Positions 35,371 through 46,296 of a DNA stretch of 64,000 bases are shown here, in pieces. The notes below the pieces were generated by a model. The model did no database searches, had not been told where the DNA came from, and saw only the letters and a program-made list of their open reading frames with translations. The number at the start of each line of letters is the position of its first letter. Within the stretch, counting starts at the first letter, position 1. The position numbers and the translations under genes are program-made. Source of the DNA: Prillingera fragicola (taxonomy: Eukaryota > Basidiomycota > Tremellomycetes > Trichosporonales > Trichosporonaceae); assembly GCA_002335605.1 (NCBI GenBank), contig BEDY01000002.1, positions 2,567,021 through 2,631,020 of the forward strand, given 5' to 3'.

Positions 35371-36216
35371 CTAAGGCAAGATGGTAGCTACGACCTTTCG
35401 TCCGTCTCCCTTGCCTCCCCAGCCGTTGCCAGAGTACCTCTGCGAGCGTAAGCCCAGTGTCCCGCGAACGCACACTGTAAACGTTGCCGTTTAGACCACT
35501 TCCACAGCGCAGACTCACAAACTCTGCCAGGTAAATCCCCTGCCACGTGCCCAAAACGAGCTTGCCCTTGGAGATTGGGAGCGTGATCGAGTTGCCCACG
35601 AGCGAGGTCTTGAGGTGCGAGACCGAGTCGCTGCAGCGTCAGCTCTGCCCGCGCTTCCAATCGGACAAACAAGGCAAATGGCCTAGTGCTCTTGCCAAGG
35701 CGTAACTCACTCGGGTCCCTCGTCGGTGTGCTCCCAGGGGAACGACTCGGGAACGATCCGATCCATAGCCATGTCCATGTCTGAGACGTCAGAGCGGTTC
35801 AATGGGGGCAGTCGGTGCGGAATCACCACTTACCGGTGCGTACTGATCTACCGCCCAAGAGTTAGTAGCTCGCACTCAGAATGTACGCCACAGCTCACGG
35901 GTCGCAGTTCTCGTTCACCTAAACCGTCAGCCTCGCCGGTTCTACAGTTCCCAGCAGCTAACCCCACCCAGCGAGCTCTGAATCTGGGCGACAAGTCAAA
36001 CTCACAGTCAATCCCGCCGACGTATGCAGGCAGTTTAAAGTGAACACGCCAATGTCAACCCCCCTGAGCCCCTCTTCACACTCTTTAACGACCTCGCGGG
36101 TCACGAGGTGCATGCCCTTTACGTTGGCTGGGAGGCGGCTGTGCTGTTAGTTTCTACACGTTCCGAGCAAAATTGAGTTGGGGACAGGACACGCACAATG
36201 TCTTTTGCCAAGGCAT
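35371..36216 (-). CDS. YjbQ/UPF0047 family protein
   Basis: Small cytosolic protein of 145 residues in a family annotated as secondary thiamine-phosphate synthase (YjbQ). Seven exons are needed. Conserved motifs appear in order: [52 protein letters not shown]. The fourth exon is 14 nt (35834-35847) and supplies SVRT. It uses the acceptor gcggtag, because the next ag four bases on would shift the frame. The start ATG at 36216 opens a 20 nt first exon, MPWQKT. The C-terminal exon adds [10 protein letters not shown] before KVV. It diverges from the LtrA-like gene across 505 bp. The biochemical role is uncertain in eukaryotes. Confidence 0.88.
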
Positions 36217-36721
36217 ATTGTTCCAAGTTGGGGTTTGTGAATGAACAAGAATGTTGAAAGAACAGGATGAGCACTACGTCAGACCAGGTACCAGCTTACC
36301 CACGGTGGTCATTGACCTAGACTCTACCAACAACCATTGTGGACACGCTCTGCATCGTCGTTCACACACTACAGCATGACATTGCCAGTCCATCTATCCT
36401 CGGATCTTCCGCATGCACGCGTGGAGGGCCTAACCGACTCGCAATCAAGGCTGGATGTTGAGCTTGGATGTTTGGGCGGTCTTGAGGTAAACAGGGTCAT
36501 TGTCTCGTGCGTGCCTGCCAGTGCAACCCTACATGTACTTACAGTGCTTCAACGACGCCGAGTTCGTGCTGAGCACAGACCCTTGGCTCGGTGGCATTAA
36601 GACATCTTCTTTGCTCCACCTGCTTCTGTTGTTCATTCATTGCTGACACTGAGAGCCTTCTAACCTTTTCCATTTACGCTCTAACGGAGCTCTGCAAGAA
36701 GCCACGGAGGGGGAGGTCGCA

Positions 36722-39506
36722 ATGAGCACAGCAGCAGGTAAGTGTCATTAGTAGTTCTAGCTGTCCAGTCACAGCAGGCTGACCCTGTTGATCAAGGTCC
36801 TACTGTCAGCCCAGCACAGGTGCCACTGCCGCCGTCTCCGGGCAGCTCACACTCCGTCCTGTCCACCAACGCAACAGTTCACTCTGTTGCAGCAGCCAAC
36901 AGTTAGTCCAAGTGTTTAGAAACAGCCTGACCATGTGCCAGACGGCGAGGCGGGAAACGGACAGCCTTCAGCTGCTCAAGCCGCCCCTTCCAGTCCAGCA
37001 CAGATAACAGCGCCGGCCTCTCTACCCAGCACAAACCACAGCAATCAGGACAGTACGCAGTCCACAGGCCAGCTACTTGATCCGAATCATTATGATCCCC
37101 GCACACTGCCCAACTTTGATGTACCAGCGGAATCCCAGGGTATGACGCGGATTCTGGCACACGAGACAATGGGCGGCCCTTTGGGATTCCATCCAGCTGA
37201 TGTGGTCAGAAGTCGCTACCATCCGACCCGCGAGTGGCCCCTCCCTTACACAATCGAGTACGACCCACTGCCTTTCCACTGCAGGCCTGTTCAGCCGCCG
37301 GAGAGGAGGGCTCGTAAGGCACCTCGCGGCGTGATTCCACAGCTGGTCAACGACCAACGCTGGCTCAGAAAAGGAGATCAAGCCAACGTGTGGCTCGGCC
37401 TCCGCTTTGGTGCGTGACCCGGGGTTCATCATCTGCTAACACTGTCGAAGATCTAGTGATTGCCGCAATGCTCCAAGTCTTTGGACAGACACACGTGCTA
37501 CGCTCAGCGGCGGATTTGCCCGCTTTTACCATGTGAGTCCTGTTTTTCTTGGCGGGCCGTCCGCTCATCAGTAAAGGTACTTTATCATTGTGCATTCTCT
37601 CTGGGCCGCACAAGTGCATTACGACATTCGGTACGAGGCCAATGATCGATACCACTGGTTCATGAAGGGCGTTCAAATGCTCATATTCTGCTTCGCTGGG
37701 GCAGCGGGGAGTAGCTGGGATCCTTTAAACATCAAAATCGACAACTCGTTGGGAAGGAGAGAGAGTCAATCAACGAGCCGCCCAACGCAGTTTCTTCACG
37801 CTGACAGTCTCAATGACCGCTCTCAGTGGGTTGCTTGCTTTCCAGTACATGCTAGGTAAGCATGAAAGAAAAGGCATAGCTAAACTGGAGCGTTCTTCTT
37901 GGCTAAAGATGTCCAACGATCATGTCGTCGTGAGGCGATATCAATGTGCAGCAATTTTGCGTCGGCGCTGTGCGCAGTGGCAGCGGCCGTGATACCTGCA
38001 ACCTCACGTTCCAGAGTGGCCGTCAAACTGGCGTTTGTCTACATGGCAGTCGCCATAGAGTTTATTGTCCAACTCTGGATGTGGTACGGCACCTACAGCA
38101 CACCAAATACGGACCTGGTCGGGATTAGCGAGCGCTGCAGCAGCATGTCTCTGATTGTTCTGTGAGCTTCTTTTTACCGGAACACTTAGCTCACATCAGT
38201 GGGGAGAGTTTTATTCAAGCAATGAGTTCCTTTGCGGCCAGTGCAAGCGTGCTGTACCACGTCAAGGCATCGACTTATCTCCAGATTGCCTTGGGTGAGT
38301 GCAGGTTTCAGTTTGGTTGGTGACACCTCTTAGTCATCATCATTGCCTACCTTCTGTGGAGTCTTTTGTTCCAACTCTTCGATGTGCATCAAACAGTCTA
38401 TCGTGAACGCGCAGCGATTTGGGAGATTGTTCACATTCCCCTCCACTTTGCCATTTTTCTCTTTGTCGCTGCAATAACGAACGTCGTGGTCCATCTATCT
38501 TTCATGAACGCTACAAAAGAAATCAACGTCGTGTGGTCCGCAGTTATGAACATCACAGTCAATCACCACATTCGACTCGACAGTTCGACTTTGGACCGCT
38601 ACGCTGATGTCGTGGCGCACAGCAAACCTACCCTAAACTTCTCGTCCGTGTACGAGGCTGTATGGGCCCGCGTAAACCGGACAACTGAAGCAGATGGAGT
38701 TCTGGCTGAGATGGATCTCTACGACGAGCCGGCATGGCTCGGCGCCCAAGAAATCGTCAGCAAGTACCGCCTGTCAACAAATATGGCTGTCTATGGTCAG
38801 TTCGGCATGCCGTTTTCTCCAGAGATTGAAGCCAGACAAGAACAATATTTGAAGGTTTTAAACAACTTCAACGCGGCATCCAACACAAACGCGATGGTGC
38901 AAGCAGAATCAAGCGCAAGTCTTTTGAAGCTTGAAGCAGGTGGGGAATCCATAACATACCAACATCTCGAAGACGAAATCCTCGCAAAGCTCCAAAATGA
39001 AACAGTTGACGGGACTGTGTGGCTCTTCCCAACAGCTGTAAGTGTGTGCAAAGGGCAAACCTGACAACAGGGTACTATTCTCATCTTGTCAGTGATACGA
39101 TCCAAGTTGCGATACAGACTCTATTGGTGGGGAAGCTCTGCGCTTCGCGGAGCCCCCCTCATCGTTGGAGCTGGCCTGTGCAGCTTGGCTGCCCTCTACA
39201 CCACCGGTGGCAGTGGGCACTATGAATTTCAGGATGGAGAAAACGTTGCAAAGCCTTCAACGTTGATCAAGCTCATTGACTCTGAGATGGCGCTCATGGT
39301 CGTTGCATTGAGCTATAGCCTCGCCACAATAGTACCCAGCGTGAGTCTTGGGGTCAACCGCATGCTGACGAGCACAGTTTTTCGTGAAATGGCTCAGTGG
39401 TGCCAGGAAGCGTTACGACATTCGCATGGGGGGAACAGCCACTCCCCCTGCTGAACCAAAGTGGTTTCGTTTGGGGATTTGTTGGAACAAATTGCGCTGG
39501 AGCTGA
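36722..39506 (+). CDS. LtrA-like multi-pass membrane protein
   Basis: Paralogue of the gene at 30055-32540. A Ser/Ala/Pro-rich N-terminus of over 100 residues precedes the membrane domain. The domain opens VWLGLRFDLVIAAML, continues YFIIVHSLWAAQVHYDIRY and SSWDP, then TLTVSMTALSGLLAFQYML, and carries the second LtrA signature as ERCSSMSLIVLGESFI. Late exons encode IWEIVHIPLHFAIFLFVAAI, a large soluble loop of about 150 residues with Asn-glycosylation-type sites, and final helices ending FFVKWLSG before a basic tail. The chain stays open throughout. One donor (gttggg near 37748) is non-standard but is the only one that restores the helix shared with the paralogue. The start ATG follows GAGGTCGCA. 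Function unknown. Confidence 0.78.
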
Positions 39507-40655
39507 GCGGGTTTCTGGTACCGCTTAAGTATGGGCGTTATGCCGTGGAGAGACCTGACTCCTATGGTCCTGGGGCCGCGGACGGCGACTCAGAGCACGG
39601 ATGACTTGTCGTCACAAACACAGATGCAGGTGTACATAGATATGGGTCTGTTGCTGGCGTGTATTGACAAGCTGGTCAATGGTCGTTCATAAATTGCTAC
39701 CCAGACTGAATGATAGTGGGGTTGCTTGAGATCTTTACATTGCCCCTTGCTCGTAATAAGCCTTACCAGTTGGAGGGAGCCGAGGATGTGAAGTGCTGGT
39801 TGATCGACTGTGGCGGAGCCTATCCGGGCCGGATGATGATGGGGGTAAAGATGGCCATGTGCACAAGTGCTCAACTATAGCTTCCACATGGCTATGTATA
39901 CCCCAGGCTAGTCCATATGCCCGTATGCTTGCTACTCAGCAAAGTCTGCGAACTTGGCACTGGCCTGCACACTGCTTCCCGTTGCAGTGCGGGGTAGATG
40001 AAGCATCAATTCAGGCACGGTCCTGTCAGTAAGTGTCCGTCTGCCGGAGACATCTCCTCTCGCTACACTCTCTCATTCTTGTTCTCCAGGGGTCTTCCCC
40101 TTGGGCCCTGTGCACGAAGGCGGCGCGCACACAGCATGGCCCACTAGGCTGATAGCGGCTGTTTGCCAAACGCGAAACATTGCTCAACGGGCAAGACCTA
40201 GCACACGCCAGTCCACACTGCGCCTACGAGGGGGATTGAAGAACATGGCTCCCTGGACATCTTCGTACCTGTTGCCTAAGGTAATTCCTGTGCTGGTACA
40301 CAGATACTTGGAGCCCGAGACCAGGGGGCGGGTTCCAAAAGCGGCCACGAGAGCTGTATCACTGTGCGCGTCACAGTCGCGACCCAGCCCGCCGGAGACT
40401 GAACTGGCCTCGGCGCCTTTTAACAAGTGCCATACACTGCCCCGCTGTGCTAACAGTCCGCCTCCTCGGCACGTTGCAAGATTGGTGTCCGGCGACATTA
40501 GCTTTATAAGAGGACGTGCGCGTGCACCAGCATCTTCTCTCCACATTGCCAGTCCGTTCTCTCTCTGTTGTTCACACGTTCGGCACCCACTCTCCGGGGT
40601 TGTCTCTCTGAAATCTCGCATCAAGACCGTCTCTCGCGCAAAGTTATCGCCCACC
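39507..40655. other. Intergenic region / 5' leader
   Basis: No supported gene. An intron-like segment (gtaagt near 40,030, ttctccag near 40,089) could be a leader intron of the SUR7/PalI gene. The open frame running into that gene has no domain. Confidence 0.4.
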
Positions 40656-41540
40656 ATGTATCTCCAAATCAGCTCGCTCATGCTGAGTATCGGCGCATCG
40701 CTGCTTCTCGTCTCAACGTGTAAGTCGGCCTGCACACCCCCTCAGCTGACCTCTTTAGTGACTGTTCCCGTCACGAACATGTACCTGATCAAGGCTACCT
40801 TTGACCGTGGGGGCGGCGCGCTCAACGTTGCCCGTTGGGGAGTCTTCGGCGCATGCAGTGATGGCGCCTGCACAGCCCGCAAGCTAGGCTACGACATTGG
40901 TTTCCCGGCCAAGGGCCTCGTCAATGCCGAGGTGCCCGCGGTCCTCAAGTCGCTCTCCTTCCTGCTCATCTGCCACCCCATTGCCGCGGGTCTCGGTTAC
41001 TTTGCCGCCTTTATCGCTGGTCTCTCGCAGCGCTGTGGCCTCTTCTTTGCCTCGGTCATCACCTTTATCGCCGCTGCTGCTGCACAGATTGCTATGGGTA
41101 CCGACCTCGGCATCTACGCCGGCATTCACAAGGCCATGGTCGCCATCAAGGCCCAGTCGGCCATGGAGGGTCAGAGCGCCGGCACCGTCAAGCTCCAGTA
41201 CGGCGCAGGCGTCTACTGCACCATTGCGGGATGCGTCTGCCTGTGGATTGGCTGGATCGCGTGCCTCGTCGAGTGCTGCTGCGGAATGGCCGAGAAGCGC
41301 AACTCGCGCGGAAAGTACGAGCGCGTCGAGCTCCAGAACAACATCATGGTTATGCCCGGTAGCACTGTCGCGCCTGGCGTCGCAGCTACACGCGGCATGG
41401 ACGCACACGCGTACTCGGACCCCCACGTTTACAACGGCGGTGGCTCGCCGCCTGCTCCGCGCGCCATGGAGTTTAACGCGCCCCCTCCTCCGGGCGGCAC
41501 TCTGTACGAGACGCCGGCGTTTGAGACTGAGAAGAAGTAA
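40656..41540 (+). CDS. SUR7/PalI-family membrane protein
   Basis: Plasma-membrane protein of 281 residues from two exons (40656-40719, 40759-41540). The first helix is MYLQISSLMLSIGASLLLVS. The extracellular loop has the family W-G-x-x-G-x-C motif (RWGVFGACSDGACTARKLGY). Three further helices follow (SLSFLLICHPIAAGLGYFAA, then FFASVITFIAAAAAQIAM, then VYCTIAGCVCLWIGWIACLV). A cytosolic tail rich in Pro/Gly ends AFETEKK. In ascomycetes PalI/Rim9 helps sense ambient pH, and Sur7 marks eisosomes; which applies here is open. The ATG at 40656 is in a perfect context (cccaccATGt). Confidence 0.88.
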   Translation: MYLQISSLMLSIGASLLLVSTCKSACTPPQLTSLVTVPVTNMYLIKATFDRGGGALNVARWGVFGACSDGACTARKLGYDIGFPAKGLVNAEVPAVLKSLSFLLICHPIAAGLGYFAAFIAGLSQRCGLFFASVITFIAAAAAQIAMGTDLGIYAGIHKAMVAIKAQSAMEGQSAGTVKLQYGAGVYCTIAGCVCLWIGWIACLVECCCGMAEKRNSRGKYERVELQNNIMVMPGSTVAPGVAATRGMDAHAYSDPHVYNGGGSPPAPRAMEFNAPPPPGGTLYETPAFETEKK

Positions 41541-41777
41541 GGCCCATACTTTCACGCACGCTTCTACTGTAGGACGCTGTGCAAATGGCAGTGCCTGGCA
41601 CTGCTCCGTGCTTGCTCTCGCTCACCACGGACGCTGAGAACGTAACATTAGGTCGAAAGACAATATCATAGATCGGCGGCTCTGACGCATGTACACACTG
41701 GAAAAGCCCAGGCGTAAACTCGGACACTGACTTCGGACACTTTGTTGCTTCTTACGTATTCATCTTGCACTCTAGTA

Positions 41778-44700
41778 CTATACTGACCAGTAACTGTATC
41801 CCTCGAGATTGGCCGTCTCCTCGTCCCACGTATCGGCAAACCACTGGAAAATGTTCATCGCCTGTTGATCAGCAACACACTTCTTGCATGGCTCGGCCAC
41901 GAAAACACTCACATCGCTGTCACTCAGACTCGTAGTGTTGAACATTTCCTCGGCAAACTGGAAATCAGACAACAAGTCAAACGTGCCCGCGAGCGCATTC
42001 GGCTCGGCCGGCCAGCTAGGCGGAGGCGGGTACGCAGCGTCCATGCGGGGCGCGTTCCGATCCAGCCTGTGGTCCGGGTGGTGATGCCTCTCGAGCTGGC
42101 GTTCACGATCGCGAATGTGTCCCCATGGTGAAGGGGCACGTGAACGCGCGGGCAGTATGTGCTTTGTGCGTGCGCGCGAGATGACGTCCTGGATCTGGGC
42201 GGCCAGCTCATTGCAAGGTCCGCGTTTGAGCATGCCCGCCAATTCTTCGATTTCGCGGCCCATATTTCGCAGGTTGATGGCCTCGGGGACGAGTGTCGCA
42301 AAGCGGATCAGCATACGCGCCGCAAAGACCATGGAAACGTGGGTTGCGCTGTTGGCAGACATAAAGTGGTCCTTGTACTGGCATGTCAGTGGGTTGAGAG
42401 AGACTGGAACTCACGCCTGGGGAAGTGATGGCAATGTGGACGAGTTGGCTGGCTGCCTGGACAGCGCGACTTAATGCCTCGCGTTGGTCGGGGCTTATCT
42501 GCGCAATGTCGCGCTGGCCACGAACGCCGTACAGCAGACGCGCATTGGTGATGAGCACAGCGTGATTCTTGCCTGTGACAAGAATGTCGCGCAAAAAGTG
42601 ACCCTGAGGAATGTTGAGGTGGTCGTAGTAGAGATTCCAGTCGCCAAACCACTGCTCAAACAGCGAGTTGTCCTTGCGGACCTCGGCGACCGCTTCTGAG
42701 ACCGTGATACGCGGCGGGCCGGCAAACGACAAGTGACGGCGGTCTACTGTCAGCGACAAGAGTGCAACGAACGACTTACGCCTGTTGGTGAGAATCTCGC
42801 AGGCAGCAACGACCCGGCTGTCCATACGCATGGACAGGGGGTGCTTGAGAAATCTCCGCCCGAGAGATATGCTCGTGTCCTCGCTGATGAGCACGGGCCT
42901 GCCGTGGTTGAACGAGTTTTCGTATTCCATCTTACAGATGGCGAGCCACACACGTGCGCCGACAACGAGCGGCCGCTCAGCCTCGAGCTCGATTCGTGCC
43001 TTGCCCTCGCCCATTCCCGTGGCGACCAGGTGCGGGAGGCAGCGGTAGAGACTGAGCTCCATTGCGAGGCGGAACGCATGACCGGCCGGGCGCCAGCGCG
43101 TGTCCCCGCTGTCTCCCCAGGATGCGAGCACGATCATTGCCTGGATCGTCTCGAGTTCGGCGTCTCCCTTGCCGAATAGCGAGTTTTTGGCTGGAACGTC
43201 AGCAAAAGCCTGTATTGGCTGGCTTACCCATCCATTCCGCATGGTCTTGCAGCTTGCGTTGCATCTCGGCAGAGCCGCCACCTGCTCGTTAGTTGGGCGT
43301 GTTGCGAGGAGGGCGACTCACCATGCTTGTGCTCGAACCGCGCACCGACCATCATGACACAGCAAAGAGCCAGCGGTGAGCGCGCGCGCAGGCTCTCCCA
43401 AGTGTCCACGAGCGGGTCAAAGATGGGAATCGAGTTGTGACAGTTTGTGAAAAAGCTGCAGAGTTAGTCTGGCGTATTGTCATGGAAACTCACGAGTCGA
43501 GCAGCTGCCTTCCTCGGGCAGGCGTGACGAGCCCCGCCTCGACGGGATCGGTATATGCGTGCTCCTCCTCACGGTGCGCCACCGCACTCGGTGGGTAGTC
43601 CTCGCGAGCCCGCTTGAGCTGCCTTCCTTCCTCGGAAGCAGCCCCAGCGCGGCGCTCAGTCTTGAGCAGCCTTGGGGGTGGCGGCCCGTGCGCGCGCGCC
43701 TCGGCGACGGGATCATCAATGTCAATGCTATCGTCAGCGGCGCCTCCAGACGCGGCAGAGGTGCTCCCGTTCGCGCTGTGTCGGCCATTTGAGACTGCGA
43801 CGGTGCCGTTGTGGTGCGACGACGGGTCTACAGAGACTGGTGGCGGGAGCGCACGGTTCGTGATGCCGCGAAGGGACGAGTATTGCGCTGCCTCGCTTGT
43901 GAGTTGAAGAGATGGGAGTGGCGCCCGTGGAGAGTGGGCGCGGGAGCCGCGTGCTGCGGGAGGTGTTAGCGAGCATGGCCGGGTGGATGGGTGGCGGCGG
44001 CGGGTGGGTGGAGAGTCGGACCCGGGGAGGTACGCAGCCTGTGTCTAAGGCACGGACTCCGCTGCATTGTTGTGCGACGGATGAAGAGAGAAAGGACGTA
44101 CTGGAAGATGAAGCGAATGGACTGGTAGGCAGGTCATGGCCGGCGAGATAGGCAGAGTGAGCAGCGAGAATGGGACTGGGTTTTGCTTCGACGCTGAGTG
44201 GGCGCGGAGCACTGGACCCGGTCAGCATGGCGAGCTTTGCTTGAACGGCGTGCATCTCGGCACGCATGTCGGACAGCTGGGCTTCCAGCTCGCCCATGCG
44301 GCTGGAGACGTTAGCAGAAAGAGGCGGAGTAGTCGCGTTGCCGCTCGAGACTCACTTCTCCACGAGCGTCATCTTGCTTTTTCGTCGTCCATCAAAGGTG
44401 CAGTCGTGCCCGCCTGCGACGCATCGTTGACACGGCGGGTTCTCGCGTCCGACGCATTTGAGCTTGCTGCGGTAGCACAAGTCCTGCATGTTAGTTGGTG
44501 TCGTGATGGGAGATACATACGCATGCTTCTGGGTAAGGCGTCAGCGGTGAACAAAGTCAGGATGAATGCAAGACAGTGGCTGGCGAGGAAGGCAACGGAC
44601 GGGCTGGTGGAGCCGGGTATGCATGCAGTGACTGCTTTGGCCAGTCGAGACGACTGCTTGGACAGTCCCAAGGACGTTTCGAGTCGCGAGCAGCCAAGCC

Positions 44701-44872
44701 GGAACAGCGTTGGAGTGTTCCGGAGCAACGTGTGGGAGCGCTGCTGAATCTCGGATGCATGCATCGGGCCACGTCCTCCGACCTCGGAGAAACCAAACCC
44801 ATCCCACTTTGTCAAGTACTCACTTGTTGTAGTGGGAGCCGAGTCCTCCTTGTCATGCATGTTGTCTTGCAT
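41778..44872 (-). CDS. Zn2Cys6 transcription factor with 8 nt exon
   Basis: Predicted nuclear regulator of roughly 800 residues. The 49 nt first exon (MQDNMHDKEDSAPTTT) joins an 8 nt exon (44521-44528), then the main cluster exon. This reads K-AC|DLCYRSKLKC, then PPCQRCVAGGHDC, spacing C-x2-C-x6-C-x7-C-x2-C-x6-C. A coiled-coil-like stretch follows (MGELEAQLSDMRAEMHAVQAKL minus its last two residues), as in dimerising zinc-cluster proteins. An acidic/Ser-rich linker and a fungal_trans-type region (ARSPLALCCVMMVGARFEHK, then WLAICKMEYENSF) come next. The C-terminus ends GYSYWSV. The start ATG lies in gccATGc. It shares its N-terminal opening and an intron position with the factor at 17231-19758. 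Confidence 0.86.
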
Positions 44873-46296
44873 GGCCGTTCGAGGACGTGGGGGGTCTAGG
44901 TGGCCGCTGGCGATGCACAGTGGGGGGGCCAGAAGAGGACACAGCACAAGCTACAGGAATAGGAATGGAATGTAGAGAGGTGAAGTGGATAGAAGCGACA
45001 TTGATTGCATGGTCCCCGGTCAACAGGGCAGCGCAGCAGCAACAGCACCAGCAGCCATACCACCACCCACTCCGGCCACTCCCCTCCCCCTGGCTACCCA
45101 GCATCCATCGGGTCCCTTGCTCGGGTGCAGGCTACACCTCCTTGCAATCGGCATCTCGGAGCTCGGCTACCGACAACCCCACTCTTTACGACAACAATGG
45201 CATGACAGCAGTACAACTCCATCCTGCCTCTTGCTCCCTTGCGCCGCCGCGACGTGTGGCATTGGATTCTATCCTTGCTCTGTATTTCTTGCACTCTTCT
45301 CACACACCTCGGGTTCCTTTTTGTCGTGCTCTTGGCCATACAGCAGAGCATGCAGCCTCGCATCGGCTTCCATCCCCCGTTCCTTCTACATTTTCCCTCT
45401 ACCTACCTCTGCCCCCCGGGGCCCATTGACCGAACCTGCGGCTTCAGCCAGTACCGCCCTAGTGCCGCAGTGGCCAGCGGCATTGGCCATGCAGTTGTGC
45501 TTGGTTGTTCCGTAGGCGTCCAATTGGGAATTGATGAGGGATCAGAGAGTAGTGGCGTGCATGCATGAGCCTCCCTCGTCGCGTTGTCGCAGCTGTTATG
45601 GCTGATGGCACAGGCAGCACCGGGTCAGAGCGACCGAGCGGCGCAGAAAGAGGCGGCGCCGCCATGCCATGCTGGACACCCAGGCACGAGTGGGTTCTGT
45701 TCAGGAGTCGGCATCAGGTGGTGGGACAGTACCCGGATCCCGGACGAGGAGATGTGCTCCATGCAGCAAGCTAAACAGCAGCAGCAGCAGCAGCACGCGC
45801 GCAGTAAAGCTCGACTCTAGTTCCGAGATGTGAGCGGCACTTTGACGCCGAGAGAAAGTGTCACGGGTCCGACCAATGATCAGCTGCTTGGACGCTCGCC
45901 TTGTTCGCCGGCGGAAAAGAGACCGATACTACAACGTGCATTTCTCTCGTTACTTGCTGCTGCCACCGACCACCGCAAAGCGTTCCTTCTACAATACCCA
46001 GATAGAAAATGACCCTCCAAACATGAAATATACTTGCCAGTCCCCCCTCTCTCTATGCCGGACAGTTTTCCTCCAGCTCATGCCATCCTCCCCGGCTATG
46101 CGCGCGCATACACACCAGCTGCACTGGCCACCTACATGTCGTTCCGAGGCAGGACTTCGGAGAGCAGCATGTTTGCCCTGGAAATCCGTGTCAGCGCATA
46201 CCCCACTGCTCGCTGAACACGCCGCCCGGCAGCTAGGCGCCCATAATCGAATCCTGCATGCCTTGCAGCAGCGCAACCATCGACACCGTGCCAAAC
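44873..46296. other. Intergenic region with (CAG)n tract
   Basis: No supported gene in 1.4 kb. A (CAG)6 run lies at 45776-45793. The plus-strand open frame 44985-45515 has no domain or splice sites. Confidence 0.5.

Noticed and set aside
40101..40655. Open frame leading into the SUR7/PalI gene that contains STLRLRGG, like the end of ubiquitin
   Set aside because: Nothing upstream resembles the ubiquitin fold; the match is eight residues and the natural start is the ATG at 40656.
44985..45515. 177-codon plus-strand open frame
   Set aside because: It is Pro/Ser low-complexity sequence without domain or introns, in the promoter region of a divergent gene.
23732..45793. CRISPR-like arrays from the ATGC and CAG tracts
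   Set aside because: They are simple microsatellites with no spacers, in a nuclear eukaryotic genome.
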